Counted from the stretch's first letter, positions 16,234 to 24,772 are shown. The stretch is 64,000 bases of DNA from Erwinia aphidicola (GCF_014773485.1 NZ_JACXBP010000005.1:248001-312000); one strand, 5' to 3'. The notes: a model not told the origin generated them from the sequence alone. A program made the numbers and translations.

Positions 16234-17274
16234 ATGCAGGACAACGTAATTGAGCGCATCTCAACGGCGCTGGCTTCAGAAAAAACGCTTGAGGGCTTTG
16301 TGCGCCAGCTACTGGAGATGCTGGAGCTGGTGACCGGGATGGAGTCCACCTATCTGACGCATCTCGACCCGGAGGGCATCCGCCAGCATATTCTCTATGC
16401 GCGCAACAGCCAGCAGATGCAGATCCCTGAAGGGCTGTCGGTGCCGTGGCAGGACACGCTGTGCAAACGTGCTCTGGATGAGGGCCGCCCCTATACCTGC
16501 GATGTACCCGAGGTCTGGGGTGATTCGGCGGCGGCCAAAGAGCTGGGCATCATGACCTACGTCAGCACCCCGGTGATGACCGGCAGCGGCGAACTGTACG
16601 GCACGCTATGTGCCACCAGCGCCCAGAGCCGTGAGATGAGCGAGCACGCCACGCAGATCCTCTCGCTGTTTGCCGAGCTGATTGCCCAGTACATCCGTAA
16701 AGAGCAGCTGCTGCAGGAGTTGCAGGAGGCTAATGCGGCGCTGACGGCGGTGAGCTATACCGATGAACTGACTCGCCTGCCCAACCGTCGCGCCGTCTTC
16801 GAACGCCTGCCCGCGCTGTTCAGCCGCGCGCGCGGCGCTGAGCAGCAGCTGCTGATGGCTTTTATTGACCTCGACGGTTTTAAGCAGATTAATGACCAGT
16901 ACGGTCATGAAACCGGAGATGAGTTTCTGAAGCTGGTCGGCCAGCGCCTGCTCGGCGGCACTCGCCAGGGCGAGGTATTCGGCCGCCTGGGCGGGGACGA
17001 ATTTATGGTTGCCGCCCTCCTGCCCGACGCGGCTGCGCCGAACGCGGCGGCAGCTTTCAGGCAGCGCCTGAGCCAGCTGCTGGCCGGGCGCTACGCGATG
17101 CCAGCCTGCGCGCTGGATTATCAGGGCGCCAGCGTGGGGGTGATCGCGGTGAATCCGCTGTTCAGCACCCCGGAAAGCGCGGTGCGCGATGCGGATAGCG
17201 CGATGTATGAAGAGAAGAAACGCCGTAAGCAGGCATCGGCTGAGGCCGCCAGCCCACTGGCGCGGGTCAGGTAA
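16234..17274 (+). CDS. dgcP: GAF-GGDEF diguanylate cyclase DgcP (YeaP)
   Basis: The 346-residue protein has a GAF sensory domain (about residues 15-165) and a GGDEF domain (about 185-340) with the intact active site RLGGDEF. It makes cyclic di-GMP, which shifts cells from swimming to attachment. The N-terminus MQDNVIERISTALASEKTLE aligns with E. coli DgcP, which fixes the start at 16234 rather than at 16192. The position of the product-inhibition site, five residues before GGDEF, reads RQGE instead of RxxD. E. coli DgcP also lacks a canonical site there, so feedback inhibition may be weak. There are no membrane helices. Confidence 0.9.
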   Translation: MQDNVIERISTALASEKTLEGFVRQLLEMLELVTGMESTYLTHLDPEGIRQHILYARNSQQMQIPEGLSVPWQDTLCKRALDEGRPYTCDVPEVWGDSAAAKELGIMTYVSTPVMTGSGELYGTLCATSAQSREMSEHATQILSLFAELIAQYIRKEQLLQELQEANAALTAVSYTDELTRLPNRRAVFERLPALFSRARGAEQQLLMAFIDLDGFKQINDQYGHETGDEFLKLVGQRLLGGTRQGEVFGRLGGDEFMVAALLPDAAAPNAAAAFRQRLSQLLAGRYAMPACALDYQGASVGVIAVNPLFSTPESAVRDADSAMYEEKKRRKQASAEAASPLARVR

Positions 17275-17340
17275 AAGACTAAAGTTTCCGGAAAAGTGAC
17301 CGATGGTATTAGCACTCATCCTGAACAGACCGGAAACATC

Positions 17341-17421
17341 ATGTACCTGATTAAGCCTGCAGAGCTAATTCTGCTATCAGTGACCATCGCTTACTGCCTG
17401 GCAACCTATATGTGGTTTTAG
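17341..17421 (+). CDS. 26-residue membrane peptide downstream of dgcP
   Basis: The ATG at 17341 (GGAA six bases upstream) opens MYLIKPAELILLSVTIAYCL followed by ATYMWF and TAG. Residues 8-24 form a single hydrophobic helix. A strong terminator follows at 17469-17493, so the short gene has its own transcript end. Composition, ribosome binding site and terminator together support a real small membrane protein; no function is known to me. Confidence 0.5.
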   Translation: MYLIKPAELILLSVTIAYCLATYMWF

Positions 17422-17468
17422 TCCTCAAGGGATGAGGCGTGAACAAGCTGATTGACTCATGAAAAGTT

Positions 17469-17493
17469 AGCCGACAAACCTGTCGGCTTTTTT
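17469..17493 (+). terminator. Rho-independent terminator
   Basis: AGCCGACA (17469-17476) and TGTCGGCT (17481-17488) form a perfect eight-base stem with an AACC loop, followed by a run of T. It ends the dgcP/small-peptide transcript. Confidence 0.9.
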
Positions 17494-17526
17494 ATTGCGC
17501 CAGGGCGGGATGCCCCTCACGGCTTT

Positions 17527-17949
17527 TTACCACAGTTCCAGCTGACCGCCACTGCCGGCACCGGTCTTGTTAACGCGCTTTTCCGGCGGTTGCGGGCGCA
17601 GCATTTCGCTTTTCAGCCATCTGATTATCACCGCGTTGACCCACTCCTGCTGCTGCACGCTCATGGGCTGATGCGCCGCAATATTGTGCCATTTGCTGAG
17701 ACATCCGCGACAGCAGGTGGCGGTGGCGTGCTGGGCAATAAACACCGGATGGCCGCGCATCGGGGTCTGTTTACCGTCATTAACCGGTTCTGCCGGCGCC
17801 AGGCGGGCGCGGATAAACGCCTCCGCATGCTGGCCGATCACCTCTTCACCTTTCCCGAGGAAATAGCGATATTCCTCGCTGCCCAGATGAAAACGCTGGC
17901 GGAACGGAGATTGTGAGAGTCGCTGAAAGAGATCGTCGAGAGAAGGCAT
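17527..17949 (-). CDS. DUF4186 family protein
   Basis: The 140-residue soluble protein contains the highly conserved DUF4186 core NDGKQTPMRGHPVFIAQHAT followed by CCRGCLSKWHNI, with two adjacent cysteines and a third three residues later that could bind a metal. An N-terminal SPFRQRFHL segment is also typical. Its function is unknown. It follows the lipoprotein gene by three bases, so the two are one operon, although no shared role is obvious. Confidence 0.8.
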   Translation of the reverse strand: MPSLDDLFQRLSQSPFRQRFHLGSEEYRYFLGKGEEVIGQHAEAFIRARLAPAEPVNDGKQTPMRGHPVFIAQHATATCCRGCLSKWHNIAAHQPMSVQQQEWVNAVIIRWLKSEMLRPQPPEKRVNKTGAGSGGQLELW

Positions 17950-17952
17950 AGG

Positions 17953-18240
17953 TCAGGTTTTACTCACCGTATAGCTTTTCACTTTGCCGTTCATCAGGCG
18001 GATTGTCAGGGTTCTGCCTTCGGTAGTACTCATCGCTTTCGCCTGGCTGTAGGTCCACATCAGGATGCTTTGCCCTTCCGGGAACGGTGTTTCCGTTGAG
18101 GGCTGACCAAACAGTGCAATCAGCTGCTGCCGGGTAGTTTGGTCAGTTTTGATCTGCGCCAGCTTGCTGTCATCAAAGTTGTTCCCCACCGAAGCGGTAC
18201 ACCCCACCAGCATCAGACACAGCAGAATTGTTTTAAGCAT
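17953..18240 (-). CDS. Small lipoprotein, BamE/OmlA-like fold
   Basis: From the ATG at 18240 the 95-residue product begins MLKTILLCLMLVGCTAS with a lipobox LVGC, so it is a lipoprotein whose mature N-terminus is Cys14. The body (FDDSKLAQIKTDQTTRQQLI, ALFGQPS) matches the SmpA/OmlA pattern of a T-R-QQ-L...FG-P turn. Ser at position +3 and no Asp at +2 suggest outer-membrane sorting. The longer open frame to 18285 lacks a ribosome binding site. It precedes DUF4186 in an operon. Confidence 0.75.
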   Translation of the reverse strand: MLKTILLCLMLVGCTASVGNNFDDSKLAQIKTDQTTRQQLIALFGQPSTETPFPEGQSILMWTYSQAKAMSTTEGRTLTIRLMNGKVKSYTVSKT

Positions 18241-18409
18241 GTTTAACCGTACCGTCAGAATTTTGGCTATTCTGGCACAGTTCATGGCGGGCGCATAAAA
18301 ATGCGCAGGGTCTCCGCGCCACGTTCATTCAGGACAGGTCAGCATTCAGGGCAAGATTTATGAAATATATCAACTTTATCAAGGCCTCTGTGTTAACATC
18401 CTGCATCAG

Positions 18410-18483
18410 GCGGCCATCGTATAATGGTATTACCTCAGCTTCCCAAGCTGATGACACGGGTTCGATTCCCGTTGGCCGCTCCA
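18410..18483 (+). tRNA. glyU: tRNA-Gly (anticodon CCC)
   Basis: The 74-base gene folds into a full cloverleaf. The acceptor is GCGGCCA paired with TGGCCGC, the anticodon loop is TTCCCAA (anticodon CCC), the T arm is GGGTTCGATTCCC, and the CCA end is encoded. It corresponds to E. coli glyU. The DNA on its 3' side holds accessory genes, including an orphan flagellin, consistent with an integration hotspot, but no duplicated tRNA end was seen. Confidence 0.95.
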
Positions 18484-18503
18484 CTGTTTCTCGCATCACG
18501 GAC

Positions 18504-18725
18504 TTATCCCTTTTTCTCCTCGGGCTTCACCAGCCGGATTGCGTGCTCCAGCACCTTCTGCTCTTCCCGATCCGCATCCATACGGTCATGGCGGGTCCTT
18601 TTCAGCAGCTCCGCTAACGTTTCGCGCCGCGTATCCATGCCAGCCTCCACCAGGACGATCGCCGCATCCCCTATCACCCGGCACACTTCGTCGTAATACT
18701 CTTCGCTCAGTACATCGCGCTTCAT
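18504..18725 (-). CDS. Conserved hypothetical small helical protein
   Basis: The 73-residue soluble product (MKRDVLSEEYYDEVCRVIGD...) is predicted to be mostly helical and highly charged, with arginine-rich stretch RTRHDRMDADREEQ. A ribosome binding site GGAG lies ten bases upstream of the ATG at 18725. I do not recognise the family. It sits between tRNA-Gly and the flagellin, on the strand opposite to both. Confidence 0.5.
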   Translation of the reverse strand: MKRDVLSEEYYDEVCRVIGDAAIVLVEAGMDTRRETLAELLKRTRHDRMDADREEQKVLEHAIRLVKPEEKKG

Positions 18726-18834
18726 CTGCTTATTTCTCCTTTATTCTACTGACCATCACCTTTAAGCGTAGAATGCTGACCAGCAGTTTCCAGTTTGTTG
18801 CCCGGAGCAAAGGCAACCTAAGCGAAATTTTTGG

Positions 18835-18861
18835 TAAAATTTTGCTTACGCTTGCCGATAA
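18835..18861 (+). promoter_or_regulatory. Sigma-28 (FliA) flagellar promoter
   Basis: TAAAATTT (18835-18842), exactly eleven bases, then GCCGATAA (18854-18861) matches the class-3 flagellar promoter consensus TAAAGTTT-N11-GCCGATAA with one difference. It is 34 bases upstream of the flagellin start, so the orphan flagellin is very probably controlled by FliA. Confidence 0.9.
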
Positions 18862-18895
18862 CCTTCAGCAGTGAAATTGATTGGTATGCAGAATA

Positions 18896-20806
18896 ATGCT
18901 CACTCTTAAAACCAATGTTCCGGCCCTGATGGTTCAGCAGCAGTCGTTGAAAAACAGCTCGGCACTCGACGAGTCTATTCGCCGCCTCTCCTCCGGGATG
19001 AGGATCAACAGCGCCAGTGATGACTCTGCCGGGCAAGCGATCGCTAACCGTTTTACCAGCCAGCAGAAAGGACTGGCACAGGCGCAGCGTAATGCAGCCG
19101 ATGGCCTGTCGCTGGCCAATACGGCAGAGGGAGCGCTGAGCGAAATCAACGACCGCCTGCAGCGCATCCGCGAACTGGCAGTTCAGGGGCTGAGCGAAAC
19201 CTATTCACAGACCGACAGCGACGCCATTCAGGCCGAGATCAACCTCAACCTGAAAGAGATCGACCGGCTGAACAGTACCGCCAGCTTTAATGGCATCAGC
19301 CTGCTGAGCGGTAGTGCAGGTAGAGTGGGCCTGCAGGTCGGCGCGAACGATAATCAAAAAATTGACCTCGATTTATCGCGCGGTTTCAGTGTGGAACAGC
19401 TGGGTTTAAAAGATCTGATTATTCGCGGCATCAGCGGCTCCGTCACACCGGTTAACACGATTATCGGCAGCGCCAGCAATATCTCACTCAGCAGCGCCTC
19501 GGTGGCGGTGAGCTACAGCACGCCGACTAATCTGACCTCCGCGCAGCTGGTCAGAAGCAGCAATGGCAATATGCTCTACATCCAGGGAAACGACGCCAAC
19601 GGCAACCCGGCCTACTACCCTGCTTCTTACGACGCCACCTGGTATACCGCGACGGCGAGCGGCACGGTAGATATCGGCGCTCTCGGCAGCAGCACGCTCT
19701 ATAGCGATGTCAGTCGCGTTCCGGCCCGCACGATTCCCTCTGTAAGCTATCTGGATGACAGTGGTAACGCGCTCAACAACAGCCCGCCGCCGACGCTAAC
19801 TGAAAGCAATGGTCAGTATTACATTGCACAAAATGATATCTATTACGCTGCCGATATCCGCTTTGGCACCTCCGGCGCGGTCACGGCGCAGATATCCAAT
19901 GCCAGCGGCCAGCCCGACACCGATTTCAACCCGCTGCCCACCCAGTTAACGACCACGCCGGTGATTGATCCGGGTACTGCCACCGTCACATTTACCGATG
20001 CCAACGGCAATGCCGTGGCCAACAGCGATGCGCGGCTGGTAAAAAATGGCAGCCAGTACATGATGGAAGTCGCCGATGGCAGCGGTTACTTTCACTATTA
20101 CAATGCCACCCTCAGCGCCAGCAGCGACGGCAGCACGACCTCGCTCAATGTCAGCGCCAACAGCATCAGTAGCCAGAACAGCTTTACGGCGGTGACTACT
20201 GTTAACGGCACCTCAGTGGTCACGCTCGACCCGGGAAATGTAGAAACCCGCTACGTTGATGCTAACGGTGCAAGCTACAGCGACGTACTGCGGCTGGATG
20301 CAGACGGCAACTATTATATGGATGTGCATAATGGCAACGGCACAGTCGATAAGACGGCCACGCTGGTCGAGCAGAAGGACGGCACCATCCTGCTAAAAAC
20401 TCTGCAGGGGATTGGCGATGTGCAGATCTACTTTGCCACCACCCTGGGCGCCAGTACCGATGCCGCAACCAACTATACCCAGATGAGCATTGCGGAAGTC
20501 GGCTCAGAGATCCGCCTGCGCAATCCTGATGATCCGCTGGCCACCCTCGACAGGGCGATCGGCCGCGTTGACAGCCAGCGCTCACAGCTGGGTGCTACGG
20601 CCAACCGCCTGACCTCTGTTCAGAGTGTACAAAGCGCCACCGCCACTAACCTCGCGATGGCGCGCTCGCGCATAGAGGATGCCGATTATGCGCTGGAGGT
20701 TTCGGCGTTGACGCGTGCACAGATCCTGCAACAATCGGGCAGCACGCTATTATCGAAGGTGATGACGATGACGCCGCAAATGGTGCTTTCTCTACTTGAG
20801 GGGTGA
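18896..20806 (+). CDS. Flagellin, orphan copy outside a flagellar gene cluster
   Basis: The 636-residue protein has the conserved flagellin N-terminus (LTLKTNVPALMVQQQSLKNS, then LSSGMRINSASDDSAGQAIA) and C-terminus (SRIEDADYALEVSALTRAQI, ending LSLLEG), which polymerise as D0/D1. Between about residues 170 and 540 lies a large variable surface domain rich in Ser, Thr, Asn and Asp with repeating DANG(N) turns. The start at 18896 matches the flagellin N-terminus and lies under a sigma-28 promoter. No fliD, fliS or other flagellar gene is nearby, so it is an additional filament subunit, perhaps for phase or host variation. It is longer than typical enteric flagellins of about 500 residues. Confidence 0.92.
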   Translation: MLTLKTNVPALMVQQQSLKNSSALDESIRRLSSGMRINSASDDSAGQAIANRFTSQQKGLAQAQRNAADGLSLANTAEGALSEINDRLQRIRELAVQGLSETYSQTDSDAIQAEINLNLKEIDRLNSTASFNGISLLSGSAGRVGLQVGANDNQKIDLDLSRGFSVEQLGLKDLIIRGISGSVTPVNTIIGSASNISLSSASVAVSYSTPTNLTSAQLVRSSNGNMLYIQGNDANGNPAYYPASYDATWYTATASGTVDIGALGSSTLYSDVSRVPARTIPSVSYLDDSGNALNNSPPPTLTESNGQYYIAQNDIYYAADIRFGTSGAVTAQISNASGQPDTDFNPLPTQLTTTPVIDPGTATVTFTDANGNAVANSDARLVKNGSQYMMEVADGSGYFHYYNATLSASSDGSTTSLNVSANSISSQNSFTAVTTVNGTSVVTLDPGNVETRYVDANGASYSDVLRLDADGNYYMDVHNGNGTVDKTATLVEQKDGTILLKTLQGIGDVQIYFATTLGASTDAATNYTQMSIAEVGSEIRLRNPDDPLATLDRAIGRVDSQRSQLGATANRLTSVQSVQSATATNLAMARSRIEDADYALEVSALTRAQILQQSGSTLLSKVMTMTPQMVLSLLEG

Positions 20807-20950
20807 TTCAAAGGTTCTGTGTTGATTGTTTTTTACGCTGAATCATTGCCAGATGAACGCACAAAAATGTCAAGATTTGTGCCCGCAATTAAGCTTTGGC
20901 GAGATATATGCTATAAAGATGGGCTACTTTGAGACCGAAAAGGAATAATT

Positions 20951-21157
20951 ATGGATGATGCAGATTTAGCTCAGGAACGCGAACAGGCTATTATCACGGC
21001 GGCGCTGTCAGCCCGTGAAACGTCGCTGAAAAGCCCGGATGGCCTGTGCCTGTGGTGCCGCGATGAGCCAATTGTCGCCAACTCTGCGTTCTGCTCCGCC
21101 GACTGCGGTGAGGATTACTCCAAGCACAAGCGCGAGATGAAACAACGCATTGAGTGA
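20951..21157 (+). CDS. Small zinc-finger protein (DksA/TraR-like C4)
   Basis: The 68-residue product has a charged helical N-terminus (MDDADLAQEREQAIITAALS) and a four-cysteine zinc-binding element CLWC...FCSADC near the C-terminus, as in the short DksA/TraR-like proteins common in phages and enterics. The ribosome binding site AAGGA is seven bases before the ATG. The short length lacks the long coiled coil of DksA, so binding to the RNA polymerase secondary channel is uncertain. Confidence 0.7.
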   Translation: MDDADLAQEREQAIITAALSARETSLKSPDGLCLWCRDEPIVANSAFCSADCGEDYSKHKREMKQRIE

Positions 21158-21189
21158 GGATCTTCGCGACGCGATTATCCGAAACGAAA

Positions 21190-21224
21190 AGGGCCCTGCA
21201 CGGTATCCGGCAGCGGCCCTGATT
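21190..21224 (+). terminator. Terminator of the zinc-finger gene
   Basis: AGGGCCCTGC (21190-21199) pairs with GCAG and GGCCCT (21210-21220) with one bulged base, followed by GATTTT. The minus strand also has T after the stem, so it may act in both directions toward the convergent broken gene. Confidence 0.65.
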
Positions 21225-21311
21225 TTATGACCTGAAACGTTTTATCTTTTATTTTACTTCATAGAAGTATGAAGATCCTGGCCTTTTATTCACCCAGCGT
21301 TTTGGCCTTAA

Positions 21312-21786
21312 CTATCGCGCTTCAGGCGGTGTTAATGATAGAGGAATATGTTCCTGCCCGGCTAATGTTATCGGCTCAATGGCAGTATTTTCAGGTTGCT
21401 GGGTTTTACGATAATCCTGAAGTTTTGTGAGCAAGGGGCCTTTATTACTCATCAGATATTGTAAGCAGCGCTCGCGACTGAGAATAAGTCTCACTGGTGT
21501 TGGTAATATTTCATAAACTTTATTGAACAGGTTATTAATAAACTCATCGTCATTAAGTTTATCTTCTGCAATTCCAAGCAGCCCATTGAACACGACGTTT
21601 TCTACAATCGCACGGTACTTTTCCGGTACTAAATTTTTTTTTAGCGACAGTGAGCTGCTCAGCCTCCTGCAACTCACTGGAAAATTCAGCATCGGCTGGA
21701 ATTAACTTGTCTTCCTGTGTCTGATGACCGCTAAGAGGCAATTTTTCTTTCAGACGCGCAAGGCGCCCGGTTAGCAGTGGCGACAT
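21312..21786 (-). pseudogene. Unknown gene split by a frameshift at an A9 run (decay or slippage)
   Basis: From the ATG at 21786 (ribosome binding site CAGGAG) the first frame reads MSPLLTGRLARLKEKLPLSG... up to VAKKK at a run of nine A on the coding strand (plus positions 21634-21642). The frame then fails within about 20 codons. One frame over, coding continues as NLVPEKYRAIVENVVFNGLL to the stop at 21312. A run of eight A would give one protein of about 158 residues. A9 runs are known sites of transcriptional slippage, so a full-length product could still be made. I do not recognise the protein; it is hydrophilic, largely helical and without a signal peptide. Confidence 0.6.
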
Positions 21787-21915
21787 GTATACTCCTGTAA
21801 TGACATAACGTTTGCCGGGTGCAAGCTTACAATAAGGTTATAGCGGCTTGCCGATATCAATACTTATCGGCTTACTCGCAACAAACTTTACCCTTCCAGC
21901 CTGGGGTTCTCCTGC

Positions 21916-23313
21916 TCAATACTTCACCACCACATCCTCAAACGTAAAGCGTCTCTTCTGCCGCTGCTCCTGATAGCCGATGCGGATAAAGATGCGCAGC
22001 CGCTCCAGGTAGGCATAATCACTGCTCGCGCTCTTACCGTCACCGCGATCGTCAATGCAGTTAAACTCCAGATAACGGCCGGGGAAGGCCGGATTAATGG
22101 TGCTGGCCTGCTTCCAGTCGGCGGCGGTGCGGCACTGCTGGCCGAGCGATTTTCCGTCGCTTTGCTGGCTACTCCAGGCATATTTCATCCCCGCTCTCGG
22201 CGGCAGGCGGAACTCATTCTCCAGCGTGCGGGCGATAGACGGTTGTTTCGCAAGAGAGTCCCATTTTTTCAGGCTCACCAGATTAAACAGGCGCACCGAC
22301 TGGGTGTTAAACGTCACCTGCCCCAGCGTCAGCTTCTCCAGCGTTAAGGTGGTGCCATCCGGCATTTTGTCGATAGTGACGCTGTACGCCCCGCCGATCT
22401 CTTTATCCTGCTTCTGGCTGAAGCTCAGGTGACGAAAGCCCGGCTGCTGCTGCGGAGAATTAAGCGCGATAGCCATATGCTCCTTAACCTCGTCAGGTAA
22501 CGGATAGGGCTGCAGTATCGCCGCATCGTTGCGGGAAAAATCCGGCAGGGTTAACTGATGGTCTGCCGGGGCTTTCTGCTGCCAGAGCAGAGTCTGGCCG
22601 CTGCCCTGATAGTCACGTAATGTTTTTATCGCGCAGAGCTGCTGCTTCAGCGGCGCGGCGAGCTCTGTGCTGCTGTTCGCGGCAAGGCGGTAATCGGTCA
22701 GGTTACCTGCACTGTCGAGGGAGTATTCCGCGCGGGCAGTGGCCTGCTGTGTATCGCAGTGCAGCGTCCAGTCCGTGACTTTCACCGCGTAAGGGGCGGC
22801 ATAGGTGCTGTCGCGATACTCGAGGGCAAAATCTTTCGCCAGCCGCAGGTGCAGAACGTCCGCACTGCGCTCGCTGCGGCTGACGTCGAGATACATCTGA
22901 TTGCCCTGCTCATCAGCAGGCGCCAGCGCACGCCACTGCGGCACGGCGACCTGCTGCCGGCAGACATTCAGGTCTGGCTGGGTCGCTAACAGACTGTCGG
23001 CATCCGGCTCGATCACCACGCCCGGAGCGTAGCGGGAAATCGCATCGCTGCCGTAAACGCGCACCGCTTTGCCCGCCGGAGAGCTGACCTCGGCAAACAG
23101 CTGCGTTTTGACGCCGCTCTGGCAATCAACCTTCAGCCACAGATCGGTGGTTTGCCCGGTGGTGGTCCAGATGCGGTAGAGGGAATTAATGCTGTTGCCG
23201 ACGCGCAAAGCGCTGGCTGGCTGCCACTCCATTTTTTCAATCCCGGCAGCAGGCTGGGCAAAAGCAGGAAAAGTAAAAATGCAGCTCAGTGCAAGCAGCG
23301 ATAACCCTTTCAT
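21916..23313 (-). CDS. Large periplasmic protein of unknown function
   Basis: The 465-residue product begins MKGLSLLALSCIFTFPAFAQ, a typical signal peptide cut after AFA. The mature part is beta-rich with several cysteines (VDCQSG, NVCRQQ, LHCDTQ, QLCAIK, QQCRTA, EFNCID) that could form disulfides in the periplasm. The start at 23313 is supported by AAAGGA seven bases upstream. The longer frame from 23364 has no ribosome binding site. I recognise no domain. It stands alone between AT-rich gaps. Confidence 0.7.
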   Translation of the reverse strand: MKGLSLLALSCIFTFPAFAQPAAGIEKMEWQPASALRVGNSINSLYRIWTTTGQTTDLWLKVDCQSGVKTQLFAEVSSPAGKAVRVYGSDAISRYAPGVVIEPDADSLLATQPDLNVCRQQVAVPQWRALAPADEQGNQMYLDVSRSERSADVLHLRLAKDFALEYRDSTYAAPYAVKVTDWTLHCDTQQATARAEYSLDSAGNLTDYRLAANSSTELAAPLKQQLCAIKTLRDYQGSGQTLLWQQKAPADHQLTLPDFSRNDAAILQPYPLPDEVKEHMAIALNSPQQQPGFRHLSFSQKQDKEIGGAYSVTIDKMPDGTTLTLEKLTLGQVTFNTQSVRLFNLVSLKKWDSLAKQPSIARTLENEFRLPPRAGMKYAWSSQQSDGKSLGQQCRTAADWKQASTINPAFPGRYLEFNCIDDRGDGKSASSDYAYLERLRIFIRIGYQEQRQKRRFTFEDVVVKY

Positions 23314-23494
23314 GAATAGTCCTTTAATTAAACGATATGGCCTTTGGGCGTCAGAATATTGCATAATAGCACGCGGTTTTTCCTGCTCGGGATCTCAATT
23401 ATCCCCGTACGCTATTCATTCAGAGCCTGAATTGAGTTTCTGGTTTATCATTGACCAGACACTTAACGGAATAAATTTCAGATAAGGATGCCGT

Positions 23495-23653
23495 ATGTCA
23501 ACATTCACCCTCATCGCATTTCCCTTTATAGCGACAGGCCTGGCACTGATAGCGCTGTTCTATAAAAAGAAAGAGAAGAATTACCTTATTCCCGGCTTTG
23601 TTCTGCTTATCGCAGGTTTTGTCAATGCGGTAATCGGCATCAGCCTGGGCTGA
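23495..23653 (+). CDS. 52-residue two-helix membrane protein
   Basis: The ATG at 23495, with AAGGAT six bases upstream, encodes MSTFTLIAFPFIATGLALIA, then LFYKKKEKNY and a second hydrophobic stretch LIPGFVLLIAGFVNAVIGIS. A basic loop lies between two membrane helices, which predicts a hairpin with the loop in the cytoplasm. The function is unknown. It is divergent from the periplasmic protein gene at 23313, and its short length hides it from most ORF callers. Confidence 0.6.
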   Translation: MSTFTLIAFPFIATGLALIALFYKKKEKNYLIPGFVLLIAGFVNAVIGISLG

Positions 23654-23730
23654 AACGCTTATCCGGCTGCGGGCGAAATAATTTCGTCACGAAGTCAATC
23701 GCAGCGGAATAATAACGCGGGGTCAGTAAA

Positions 23731-23750
23731 CAGAGAGCTTTTGCTCTCTG
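23731..23750 (-). terminator. Hairpin after the HAD phosphatase gene
   Basis: CAGAGAGC (23731-23738) and GCTCTCTG (23743-23750) pair perfectly around TTTT. It lies 34 bases after the stop of the minus-strand HAD gene and also after the plus-strand small gene, so it could end both. The U-run is poor, hence moderate confidence. Confidence 0.55.
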
Positions 23751-23783
23751 CCAGTTATGGGTGCGATGGGCCTGACGGCTCTG

Positions 23784-24623
23784 TTATTGCCCGCCTGCTT
23801 TATCAAACGGCGGTTTACCTGCCAGCATCTGCTCAATCACCTGCAGCACCCCCTCTTCGTTATTATTTGGCGCCTGATAGCGCGCGACATCCTTGACCTT
23901 TTGCGGCGCATTGGCCATCGCGAAGCTGAAGCCCGACTGTTGCAGCATCTCGATATCGTTACCGCCATCGCCAAACACCAGGATCTCGCTGCGATCGATA
24001 CCCCAGCGCTTGCCGAGCAGATCCAGCCCGTGGCCTTTATGGTTGCCGGGCACGATTAAATCCACCGAGCCGTGGCCGCTGGAGGTGGCGGCAGCGGCAT
24101 CCTTGTGCAGGCGGGCGATATCCGCCATTAGCGGCTCGACGTAATCATCCGACAGGTTGAGCGCGAACTTGAACAGCTTATCGTCACCCACGTCGTCGAG
24201 GCTGCGGATCGCCTTCAGGCGGTGGCAGTAGTGGCGCATTTTCACCAGCCAGCTCTCGGGGATGCCCTCAAAGTAGTACGCACTTTCACGCCCGCACAGG
24301 ATGTAGCGCAGGTCGGGATAGTTGCCGTTATGCAGGGTGTCGAGCACCGCATCAATATCGGCACGCGAGAACGAGCCGCAGAACAGCTCTTCGTCACGGT
24401 CGATGATCCACGCGCCGTTCTCTGCCACAAAGGCGATCTCGCTGGCGATGTCGGGGAAGAAGGATTTCAGCTGGTAATACTGGTTGCCGCTGGCGACGAC
24501 GAACTTAATGTCGCGCTGCTTCATTTGCTGATAGCAGGCCTGGAAACGCGCCCGGTTGTACTGTTTATTGTCGTCGAGGAAGGTGCCGTCTTTATCTACC
24601 GCCACCATTTTTACCACGGTCAT
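23784..24623 (-). CDS. HAD-superfamily sugar phosphatase, SupH (YbiV)-like Cof type
   Basis: The 279-residue protein shows the HAD motifs in order: motif I DKDGTFL (aspartate nucleophile), motif II VVASGNQYYQL, motif III lysine in the GNHKG region, and motif IV GDGGNDIEML. Its phrasing, such as IKFVVASGNQYYQL and FVAENGA, is very close to E. coli SupH, which dephosphorylates sugar phosphates and FMN-like compounds. The second ATG (24623) is chosen because AAGGAG lies five bases before it and only two before the first. Only one copy lies in this window, so whether it is the orthologue or a paralogue of SupH cannot be settled here. Confidence 0.85.
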   Translation of the reverse strand: MTVVKMVAVDKDGTFLDDNKQYNRARFQACYQQMKQRDIKFVVASGNQYYQLKSFFPDIASEIAFVAENGAWIIDRDEELFCGSFSRADIDAVLDTLHNGNYPDLRYILCGRESAYYFEGIPESWLVKMRHYCHRLKAIRSLDDVGDDKLFKFALNLSDDYVEPLMADIARLHKDAAAATSSGHGSVDLIVPGNHKGHGLDLLGKRWGIDRSEILVFGDGGNDIEMLQQSGFSFAMANAPQKVKDVARYQAPNNNEEGVLQVIEQMLAGKPPFDKAGGQ

Positions 24624-24772
24624 CATGACTCCTTAACGTTTTGCAGGGGAAAAGGGTTACAGAGAGGATAACCTGGTGGGTGGAGAAAGCGCAGAGAAAG
24701 TCAGCAGCGGCGCAGAGACAACAAAACGGCAGCCTGTTATAATTTGACCATAAATCTGAGAGGGGATTGACG

